Below are positions 21,847 through 30,146 of a DNA stretch of 64,000 nt, in pieces. Each line of letters opens with the position of its first letter. Position 1 is the stretch's first letter. A program made the position numbers and the translations under genes. The notes below the pieces were generated by a model. It saw nothing but the letters and a program-made list of their open reading frames with translations, was not told the DNA's origin and searched no databases. The stretch spans positions 124,001 to 188,000 of the forward strand of contig CAJNDT010006139.1 in assembly GCA_905221615.1 (NCBI GenBank). Direction: 5' to 3'. This DNA comes from Symbiodinium sp. CCMP2592. Its lineage: Eukaryota > Sar > Dinophyceae > Suessiales > Symbiodiniaceae.

Positions 21847-21941
21847 CCAGAAAGTTGGAACATCATTATCCTCATGCCTTTGAGGTAGAGTATGGGGAAT
21901 CCTAGCACTAATCATCCTAAATCCATGTTCCAACTTTCTGG
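21847..21941. repeat. Foldback element FB5, copy 2
   Basis: Same ccagaaagttggaac and gttccaactttctgg arms as 10245-10340. Confidence 0.85.
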
Positions 21942-22032
21942 GGTTCATTGTAAAGCCCAGCCACGCAAGCCCTGCTGCACTCCGTCCAGTAAGAACTGAC
22001 GCTGCGATTCGGAGATGCGATGCCTGTCCATG

Positions 22033-22142
22033 CTTGGAGGTTCATGGTTAGTTATAAGTACCGTTGTAATTAGGATAACTATACATATAACCCATATTAG
22101 GGGACTTATAACCCTATTTATAACTACCCCTGAACCTCCAAG
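22033..22142. repeat. Foldback element FB2, copy 3
   Basis: cttggaggttcatgg at left and cccctgaacctccaag at right; core as in the other FB2 copies. Confidence 0.8.
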
Positions 22143-22857
22143 TGGGTCCGACGGTCCATCATGCGCAGAATAAAGTCAAACCCTCTCAGTTCGTAAGCAT
22201 GTGACAGAATGAGTACTGAATACAAAGCTTCCAAGAATGGACGATGTTGGCTTCTACCACGTCGTTCCATGAGGAGATTGCGGGGGGGTGCAGAAGTTTG
22301 GCCACGGGGCAAGGGCTGCATCGGATCGGCTTGGTGAAATGTCAAGACCACCTGCAGCGATATGCATCACAAACCAGCATTGCAAGGCGAACAACATCTG
22401 CCGTGTAGTTGACTTAGTCTCACGCACTGATGTCTCCGACGAATGCTAACCGCGCAATTTAACAAGCAGGCCACAACGAGGCTATGAATGCCAACCAAAG
22501 CGCTCAGTTGTCACTGTCATCCATCGTTTCCACGGCGAATGACGTACAACACCAAGCTAGCAAGCATTGGCTTCGGTTCTATGTAGAATGCTTGCACGTT
22601 TCCACTGCTGCCAAAAAGCACGTGTTAAACCTTTGCTGCGACACCGTCTTGCATGAGAAGGCAACTACGGAACTCAAGACAACTCGGTCTACAGCACATG
22701 ATTTCGATCCAGCCAAACATCTGCCGGCAACCTGGGGTCGTTGTGTGCGAGTGCCTCAGCCCTGGCCTGAAAAACAAGCGCACACATAACAAGCAAGACC
22801 GAAATTCAAACGGCACAGTTTGTTGCTTATTTGATCGCGAACATATGCACGGACTGC
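22143..22857. other. No gene seen
   Basis: Only short ORFs without protein character on either strand. No telomere-type arrays, unlike the region to the left. Confidence 0.5.
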
Positions 22858-22904
22858 AACAAAAACTGTAGCACGACCTGTAAGGTACGCGCTTGCACGT
22901 GCAA
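22858..22904. promoter_or_regulatory. Gene-flanking conserved motif, copy 1
   Basis: aacaaaaactgtagcacgac, followed by ctgtaaggtacgcgcttgcacgtg, matches 41134-41179 with about three differences over 42 bp. This copy lies about 200 bp beyond the 3' exon of the beta-trefoil gene; the other lies about 160 bp before its first exon. The end is a 12-bp palindrome (ttgcacgtgcaa). Role unknown; possibly part of a spacer shared by tandem gene copies. Confidence 0.5.
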
Positions 22905-23106
22905 TCGGGGCAGTCCTAAAAATTATGATTTTCACTCGGTGTTGATGCTGCACCCTGCCCTTTAACATCCTTTGAGCCCGCCCACAATCACTTCGGCGAT
23001 GCTCATGTCGTGCTGTCAGCAGTTACAGCCACGATCCAATTTTTTGCAGCAGCCTCCTGGAATCGGTATCGTTCGGACCGAAATTGGCTAGCTCTGGTGG
23101 CAGAGC

Positions 23107-24261
23107 CTACCTTGCGCTGTGGAAGTTAGCGCCGCTCTGTACTTCCACCTCCCAGCGCTCAAATGTCGACCACTCCGGCAATGAATGGATCTCCCAGCCA
23201 GAGCCGTCCATGTTCCCGTCGTTCAGCATCACGAGGAAGTGACGTGTGGCTGCATTGTACAACCCGATCGTGCTGTCTGCAAGATCCACGACTTGAAACC
23301 TTTGCGGTGACGTTAGGCTTGACGTAGGAGCAAGGATAACGCTGCCCCTAACGTGATGATGGCCTTCAGCCCACCCACGTTCCTGCATCTCCACAAAGCG
23401 CTGGAAATGCTCGTTGTATAAAGCGACCTCGCCCTGCCCGGCATCTACCACCAAGAAGGACTCCCAAGTGGAAGCAACGTCCGCCCCCACAAGACCAGTG
23501 TTGTGCATCTGAAGGTAGCGCTGATGAGCTTTGCTTTTGAGTGCCACCACCATGCCCGGTGCCAGCAGTGGCTGCAGGACCTGGACGCGGAACTGCTGGT
23601 GACCTCCAAAGACATTCGGGGCGCTCACGTAGGTGTCGTGAGCATGACCATCAATCGAAACGAAGCGGTCAGTCATCGTGTTCTGCAAGCCGATGTTGCC
23701 ACTGCCATACTCACGGAAGGTCTGATGCGCCCAACCTGGACGGAAGGCCCCGGGCGGTTGGTGCGAGAGGAAAACGTGGTCGGCGACGAGACTCAGAAAG
23801 GCATTGAACCTCGAATTGTGAAGTGCGATTAATCCATGAGTCGCATCCACCACGGTCCAGCGCCCCAAATGCGCTTCATCTGAAGGCATGCCCTGATCGA
23901 AAGAGCTGGCAGCACTTGAGCCCACCAGAGCATTGCTTCTGACGATAAGGTATTGATTGAAGTATGCGTTGTGAAGAGCGACTATCATTCCAGGCAAGAG
24001 AGTCGGCCGGTTGCTGGCTTCGGTAGCAAAGTTCCAAATCTCATTGCGTGCACGCAATCTGCTCAAGCTGGAGATGAAAGGCAGGGAATTGAGCACAACT
24101 TCGAACTGCTGCACAATGTCCGCCACCTTAACCGTCCTTACATCCGAAGAAAAGGGGCCGAAGCCAAATTTGGTGCGCATCTCCAAAGCATGCCCGTTCA
24201 AGGCGGCTCCGATCTCGAAGTTGACCTTCCCGCCCTGGTTGAAGTTGAAGAGCTGGAAGAC
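23107..24261 (-). CDS. 3' exon: tandem fascin-like beta-trefoil domains of a split host gene
   Basis: The open frame runs upstream of any ATG to a TAG at 24289-24291, so this is an internal or terminal exon. The best acceptor is CTGTTCTGTTCAG|GTC, giving a first exon base at 24261 in phase 0, which matches the donor at 37846. About 90 residues are followed by six lobes of the pattern (I/V)-x-L-x-N-x4-R/Y-F/Y-L (MIVALHNAYFNQYL, LIALHNSRFNAFL, IGLQNTMTDRFV, MVVALKSKAHQRYL, VALYNEHFQRFV, IGLYNAATRHFL). These fit two consecutive beta-trefoils of the fascin/actin-crosslinking fold. Such folds bind actin, carbohydrate or other ligands; the target here is unknown. The stop is TAG at 23107-23109, but AAG|GTAGG just there could instead be a splice donor. 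Confidence 0.75.
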   Translation of the reverse strand, partial: VFQLFNFNQGGKVNFEIGAALNGHALEMRTKFGFGPFSSDVRTVKVADIVQQFEVVLNSLPFISSLSRLRARNEIWNFATEASNRPTLLPGMIVALHNAYFNQYLIVRSNALVGSSAASSFDQGMPSDEAHLGRWTVVDATHGLIALHNSRFNAFLSLVADHVFLSHQPPGAFRPGWAHQTFREYGSGNIGLQNTMTDRFVSIDGHAHDTYVSAPNVFGGHQQFRVQVLQPLLAPGMVVALKSKAHQRYLQMHNTGLVGADVASTWESFLVVDAGQGEVALYNEHFQRFVEMQERGWAEGHHHVRGSVILAPTSSLTSPQRFQVVDLADSTIGLYNAATRHFLVMLNDGNMDGSGWEIHSLPEWSTFERWEVEVQSGANFHSAR

Positions 24262-24280
24262 CTGAACAGAACAGCTGACA

Positions 24281-24374
24281 CCTAAACCCTAAACCCTAAA
24301 CCCTGAACTGCCTAAAAGCTACTACTACTACTACTACTACTACTACTCCTCCTCCTCCTCCTCCTCCTCATCCT
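24281..24374. repeat. Telomere-type run plus (CTA)n(CTC)n microsatellite
   Basis: Three to four CCCTAAA units, then about nine CTA and nine CTC triplets. The copia is inserted at the end of the CTC tract. The tract resumes as (CTC)n on the other side at 37439. Confidence 0.9.
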
Positions 24375-24544
24375 TGTTAGAAAACGGAGCTTTCCTGGGA
24401 CTGTGCCTATGGGCTACACTCGGACACTTTTCCTTCCCGTGGCCTCGTAGACGCCGGGTGTTCGAGCCTTAGTGTTGCGGCCCGCGTTCCTGCATCATGA
24501 CCTGTTGTCACTGCAGGGCTATACCTGAGTCAGAATGCTTAACA
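24375..24544 (-). repeat. Copia 3' LTR
   Basis: 170 bp, TG...CA ends with TGTTA/TAACA terminal inverted repeats. Differs from the partner LTR by ctAca/ctCca and gctAtac/gctGtac. Confidence 0.95.
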
Positions 24545-24554
24545 CCCCGCCTCA
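24545..24554 (-). promoter_or_regulatory. Polypurine tract
   Basis: TGAGGCGGGG on the minus strand, directly before the 3' LTR. Expected primer site for plus-strand DNA synthesis. Confidence 0.7.
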
Positions 24555-24743
24555 GAAAGCTGTGAAAGAGTTTCCTGAAACACTGTAGCAGGTTTCTGCA
24601 CTTCCTGCTGTTCCTAGAGTACACGCTTCCTAGTTGAAGCAAAACGGCTTGTGTCCTGTGCTACGGGCAGCGTACTGCCGCCACTAAGCTGTCCAACACA
24701 CGCAAAAGTTCCTGTACACACAAACTATCACAAACTCACTTCC

Positions 24744-25519
24744 TCAGTCCTGGTACTTCCAGGTGAACGTGCCACGGTGCACGTCAAGGGCGTTCCTGTA
24801 GCCGTCGAAGTAGCCGCAAGAACCTTCCCTTTCCATCTCTTCATCTTTCCTGCACATTAGTTTCCTGTGCAGATACATCCACGTGCGAGTGTGGGTCACC
24901 CACACATCGCGCTCTGCCTCGTACCAGAAGAAGATTCCTTCTGGTGACGTGTAGGTGTCGTACTCCTGGCCGTCGAAGGTGTGCTTGCCGTAGGTGCCGA
25001 CGGTCTTTCCTTTCTTTCCTGCTTTTCCTTCCTTTGCTTTTCCTCCTTTCTCCTGGCCTGCCTCTTTTCCCTTTCCTATTTGTTCTCTGTGGCTTCTTCC
25101 TGCGGTGGCTGCGGTGGCTTTGGAACTTCTTTTCCTTTCCCTGCTGCTGCGGCTGCTGCGTCTCCCTTTTGGTGCTTGTAAGCCACGTCTGTGCCTTTCC
25201 ACTCTTTTGTTCCTGTACTCACGTCGTGCTGGTAGATCTCGCCGTGCTCCACGTAGTCTTTCACCGGACCACTCGCGAAGGGGTAGGAGAACTGCGCTTC
25301 CTTACTCTTGTTGCGTTCTTCACGTTGGCGTTGTTCCTCCACCTTTTCTGAGTGAAGGCGTCTTCCTTCACTTCGCCTTCTTTCCTGGTCCTCTGCGTAG
25401 TGCTCGTCCGTGGTGTAGTCTTCTCCTGCGGTACTTCCTGCTGCGCTTCCTGCCTTCTTCTTGTAAAACTCCTCGAGGTTCTTTTCCTGGGTGTAGTACT
25501 GCTCGACGAGGTTCTTCCT
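24744..25519 (-). pseudogene. Distal half of copia accessory coiled-coil ORF (frameshifted)
   Basis: Continues the accessory ORF that is split by the LINE. The frame entering at the target duplication (ending TAKAR before the LINE, RKNLVEQYY after it) is the same on both sides. This half is rich in Lys, Glu, Arg and Gln and predicted to be helical. Its first frame stops near 25076. The next segment, ending at 24744, is in another frame and encodes a KGK-rich linker and a compact C-terminus with aromatic motifs (DGQEYDTYTSPEG, WKYQD). A frameshift therefore lies around 25080-25130. No known domain is recognised. Confidence 0.55.
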
Positions 25520-25532
25520 CCTTGCCTTTGCT
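25520..25532. repeat. LINE-B target-site duplication, 3' copy
   Basis: ccttgcctttgct, identical to 29130-29142. Confidence 0.9.
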
Positions 25533-28500
25533 CTCTCTCTCTCAGTCGCGCAGAGCAAGTCCACAAGTGAGACTACTCGTCAGCAGCCCTTTCAGCTGGT
25601 TAACGTAAAACTTCTAACTGAGCCCAGGATCTACGGTTTTGAGCTAACGGCTGTAGGGTCCTCCATAGGTCAGTATTACCAAAAAATCTGGAATGGGCAG
25701 CAGCCACCTCTCTCTCAGTAGGATGGTGATAGATATCGTGGTGTATTTGGTGGGGGCGGGGAATAGGGGAATTCGTGGAAAGTATTTGGTAGCGTTGGTA
25801 CGCTTGTGTCATAGTGAGTTCGGCCCAATGTATACGAGGGTGGCCCGGGCGTTTCTTATGGAGGCGTCTGTAGGCATGTGCAGTTTGATATGTGGAGATA
25901 TGTTCGAGTGAGTCTTCATGTCGGAGGATGTGTCCAAGATAAGAAATCCGGGAAGAAATAATACTCTGCGATGGCGATAGGAGTTTAGGGGCATACTCAT
26001 AGGCCAGCTGGGATAAGTATTCGTTGGAGCATTCTGCCTCCGAGGGTTCCAACACTTTATGATAGAAGGAGCTTTTGATGTTGAAAATCTGTCTAAGGAC
26101 CTTGTAGTGTAGCTTGTTCAATTTGGTGAGGTCAGACTGTAGATACATTTGCGATTCCGAGCCATACAGAAGGATGGCCAACACAATCTGGGAATGAACT
26201 AGCAGCTTTCGCTTGATGGTAATGGACGGGTGTCTAAAGAAGTCATGTAGACATTTGGCCGCGTGTGAGGCCTGCGCAAAGCGCTTTTTAGCGTCCGCCT
26301 TGGCGGCGGAATTATGAGTGAGGACAACTCCTAAGTAATCGGCGTGGGGTTTGGGGTCTATCCGAAGTTCTTGGGGGAGCTGTGGGTTGCTGCGCATGCA
26401 GCAGAAGTCGCATTGGCAAGGGTGGGTTGTGGTATCCGTTAGATATATAGGTAGATCGGTGTTGATACAGAGAAGCTGGCATTTTTCGTGGTTCAAGGAC
26501 ATGCCTCTCTTATGCGATTGGGCTTGTAATGTATGTAAAAAGCGGTGTAGTGATAATCTCGTACGAGATAACAATACTGTGTCATCGGCATACTCAATGT
26601 CTGTGAGACGAAAATCAGTAGTGAGTACTGAAGGTCGTGGACCATATTCGGCCACGTATGATGTGTAAGTATCGTGGAAAAGTACTGAAAGTGTGATGAT
26701 GAACAGATACGGTGATAGGGGGCATCCCTGCCGGATGCCCTGGGCAAAGGCTTGCGAGCGGGAGGTATATCCCGCTTCTTTCACACAAAACTGGCAGTCT
26801 TCGTAAATGGATAATACCGGATTGATAAAGGTATCGGGGATACCTGTGCGTTGCAGCGCGTTGCGCAATGCTGAGTGGGAGACCGAATCAAAAGCTTGTG
26901 ACCAATCAAGGAACAGAGCGTAAAAAGATTCCTGGTGCCGTTCGTGCAATTCAAGCAATCTGCGTAGGACGAATAGAGGTGTGGAGGTAGACTTGCCGGC
27001 TCTAAAACCGAACTGAACTGGTGAGATACGGTCGTCAATAGCCGTTTTGAGTCTGTCATGGAGGAGACAAGCATACAGCTTGTATACCGTATTAATCAAA
27101 GAGATGGGGCGGTAGCTAGTAGGAAGGGTGGGGTCTTTCTTTTTACCCTTAAAGATCATAACAATGTCCGCCACTTTCCAGGATTTAGGCGAAATTGCCT
27201 GTGTGAAAGTTTTGTTAAAGTGCGCGAGTAGCGCAATATGCACCGATCTAGGAGCGAATTTCCAGATTTCTGCCGGTAGTTGATCTGGGCAAGGGGCTTT
27301 TCGATTCTTAAGGCGTGCAAGCGCTCTTAGTAGTTCCGATTCCGTGAAAGGACTGGTATCAATGGGAGCCGGGGGAAAAATAAAGTCGGTAGGAAGTTCA
27401 GGAAGTTGTCTATGGTTCCAGACTTTGGTGGCCAGGTGGCTGGCCAAAACGTCAGGTTTAGCGGCTTTGGTGGACATCTGGCCATTGGGTTTTCGAATCC
27501 CTTGTGTTCGAGGTGTGTAGTCCTTACGAAGAAATTTCAGCGTGGACCACTGCTTAGAAGGGGGGCCTTTAGAGTCTTGGAGCAAGTTATCACACAGGTG
27601 CTGTTTTTTGTCTTTACGCGCACGTCGCTTGACGGCCTTTCTGAGGTTTTGCAATGATGCATGGTCTTCCGGAGGAGTCGAGGAAATGCGATCTATGAGT
27701 CGTTTTGTTGGTTCCGATAGATACTCCTTACGGTATTGGCATTCCTGTTTAGTGCGGGGCGCTACCATAAGCGCTGCTTCCTGGAGCGCCATGGCTTGTT
27801 CTTCTACCGAGAGTTTCTCAAACAGCGGTGGGGTAGAGATTCGAAGAGTATCGCTCAAGGGTTGTCGTGGGGGGTAAGAATGTCTCCCAATGGATGAGAA
27901 GGTAGTAACTCCTTTCTTAGCTAGGACATCTGCGCGTTCGTTTCCGGCGTGGCCCGAATGGCCTTTGATTTTCATGAGCGAGATGGGGATACTAGAGAGA
28001 AGGTGATCCAGGAGAATACGTATTTTGGTTAAGAGCTGAAGGTGCGTCGTGGGTATAGAGAGACCATGGAGAAAATCGTGAGCGAGCTGGGAATCAGTAT
28101 AAATGTTAAGGGCGGTAATCGAAAGGTGGGTTTTGTGTCGGGCAACATAATCTAGTGCTTCTAATAAGGCCTGGAGTTCGGCGGTGTTATTGGAGCCCAT
28201 GATTTGGAGTGCTAGGTTGTGGCCCACTGGGCCCCATGAGTCCAACCAGCTATTGTTCTGATGGATTGTAAAGCCCCAGCCGGCTGGGTTGCCGACACGA
28301 ATATTATATTGGTCGGGGCAAGCGCCGTCTGTGTAAACGCAGGGCGCGTCCAATATAGGAGCAGTACCTAAAATTGTGACCGGTTGGTGCGTTACATGCG
28401 CAAATGCTTCCGCAAAGTCTCGCTTAAATTGTAGTTGGTCTTCTTTAGTTCGTGGCGGAGTGATTTTAGGCGGCGGTGGTTTAGGGGGTTTTTGGAACTT

Positions 28501-29129
28501 GTCGAAGCTGATCGTAAATGAGAGGGGAAAGTGGCGATGAAACCAGGGTAACTTCCAATTGTTTTTGGTGGCCGCGGCTTGAATGTTGTGCAGGGACGTC
28601 ATGGGCGCCAGCACATGATCAAGGCAAGAAAAATCTGTGTTTTCCGGTTGCGTAGGAGAGGCTTCAGGAGATGACGCTATCTCCCTATAGGAGACAATCT
28701 GGGAGGCAGGGCGCGTATGAAAGGATGATGCGATCAAGTAATCATTGTGTACCAAGAAATCTAACAGCTTAAAGTAATTGGTTGTATACGTATCGTCCAC
28801 TGGGGCGTCGCTTAAAAAGACTGCCTTTCCGATATGGGCGGAAAATTCCTCCAGTTCCGTCGGAATGATTCTAGCATTTAGGTCCCCCATATAGAGGATT
28901 AAGGAAGGGCGTGGGAGGTTGCGATGGAGTTCCTGGAGATCGTCCCAAAATTTATCCTTTCGGATTTCATCAGCTTGGGGGTCCGATAGCTGACTAGGCG
29001 CATATAGCGTTACTAAATGAGTCGGGACCGGTTGTGTGCGTAGGGTCAATACCGCTATGCGGCCCGAATAGGGGAGAAAGTCTGATACCAGGGGTAAGCG
29101 GTGGGCGGGAATGTAAAAGCCCACCCCTG
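25533..29129 (-). mobile_element. LINE-B: 5'-truncated non-LTR retrotransposon nested in the copia
   Basis: Bounded by 13-bp direct repeats. Removing the insert plus one repeat rejoins the copia's coiled-coil frame without a break. The 5' end falls inside the endonuclease domain, which is typical of incomplete target-primed reverse transcription. The 3' end after the stop (25600) is about 50 bp of UTR ending in a (GA)n run instead of poly(A). It lies in the same orientation as the host copia. Confidence 0.93.
25600..29129 (-). CDS. LINE-B polyprotein: endonuclease (N-truncated), RNase H, RT
   Basis: About 1,175 codons, intact to the stop. The frame also continues upstream into copia sequence, which is not part of this protein. 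Endonuclease remnant (29129 to ~28490) begins GVGFYIP and contains YMGDLNARI. RNase H (~28360-27890) contains YTDGACPD, NTAELQALLEAL, IYTDSQLAHDF and GHSGHAGNERADVLA, so the D-E-D-H-D set is present. RT (~27300-26400) contains SYRPISLINTVYK, QFGFRAGKST, LDWSQAFDSV, IRQGCPLSPYLF and EYADDTVLL. It lacks the fingers seen in LINE-A. As in LINE-A, RNase H precedes RT, but here it lies between endonuclease and RT. The truncated copy could not initiate as a full LINE; the frame is otherwise undamaged, so insertion is recent. Confidence 0.92.
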
Positions 29130-29142
29130 CCTTGCCTTTGCT
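29130..29142. repeat. LINE-B target-site duplication, 5' copy
   Basis: ccttgcctttgct, identical to 25520-25532, lying within the copia accessory ORF. Confidence 0.9.
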
Positions 29143-30146
29143 GTAGTTTCCATCTCTGCAAGCTCTGCCTGCAGCGCTTCCATCTTTTCCTTCTGCTTCT
29201 CTTCCTTTGACTTCTCCTCTTCTTCGTAGTTGCCGAAGTACTCCTCGAAGCTGTGCCTTAGCTCTGCCTTCTTCTTCTCCTTCTCTTCTTCCAACTCTTC
29301 TTCCTTTCTCTTCTCCTCTGCTTTGTTCTCCTCCAGAAGCTTGCTCAAAGCTTCCTGCTCCACTGGGCTTGGCTGTTGGCTGCTTCCGCTTTGTCCTCCT
29401 TCTTTTCCTTTTCCTTGGCTTCCTTTCTTCTTTTCTCCTTTCTGTCCTGTGGCCTTTCCTTTGCCTAGCTGGCTCTCCAGAGTCTGAACTCTGGTTTCCA
29501 GCTCGTACAACTTGTAGGCCTGGTTCTCCACGCGGTCCAGGAGGTGGTTCAGCGTCTCCAACATTTCCTGCTGGCTCATTTCTTCTTTTCCTACCTTCTT
29601 TTCCTTTCTGTGCTTGGTCACACGGCTGCGGCAAGGGTGTTCCTTTTGTGCTGGCTCGCACACTGCACTTCCTACCGCAAAACACTCAACGTTCCTGAAA
29701 CTGCACTGTTCGCTGACACAAAACTGACTGCACGCACTGCTGGGCAAGACTGTTTCCTGCCACGGCAAAAACTCATTCCAGGATGCTTCCTGGAGGTGCG
29801 GTCCGAAGCTCGCTGTTGGCGGTGCCTGCACGAGGGCTGCTTCAGACGGATCTGCACTCAAAAGTAAAGCTGCTAGCGTAAACTTTCCTACTGCTTGGAT
29901 TCTGCTGACTGTGCGCTGGAGCTGTGTCTGCTGTTTGTGCTCTTGTAGCTCTTGCCTGCCGACTGCTTGTCCTGACGAAAAAGACTGAAAACCTAACCAG
30001 TGTAAAAGCAAGTTGACTCTTCCTTGTGAAAGTGGCTTTGTTCCTATGTCTGCTGTGTTGTCCTTTGTGCCAACTTTGGAGATCTCAATCTCCCCTGTCT
30101 TGTGTAGCTCTTGGAGAAAGAGTGTTCGTATCTGCAAATGCTTCAC
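29130..30146 (-). CDS. Copia RNase H C-terminus fused to accessory coiled-coil ORF (proximal half)
   Basis: The first ~45 residues (KHLQIRTLFLQE ... DIGTKPLSQGR) are the conserved C-terminal end of copia RNase H. This shows that the RT-RNase H frame above was broken by a 1-2 nt change in a GTGTG at about 30145. Downstream is a hydrophobic patch (FTLAALLLSA), a Cys-containing stretch, then a long coiled coil (MLETLNHLLDRVENQAYKL) and Lys/Glu-rich helices. The frame runs straight into the LINE-B target duplication and continues on the other side. Copia elements normally end soon after RNase H, so this is an extra ORF at the env-like position. Function unknown. Confidence 0.7.

Noticed and set aside
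29143-29685. Upstream extension of the LINE-B frame (N-terminal ~180 codons)
   Set aside because: It lies beyond the 13-bp target duplication in copia sequence and is an out-of-frame reading of the coiled-coil ORF.
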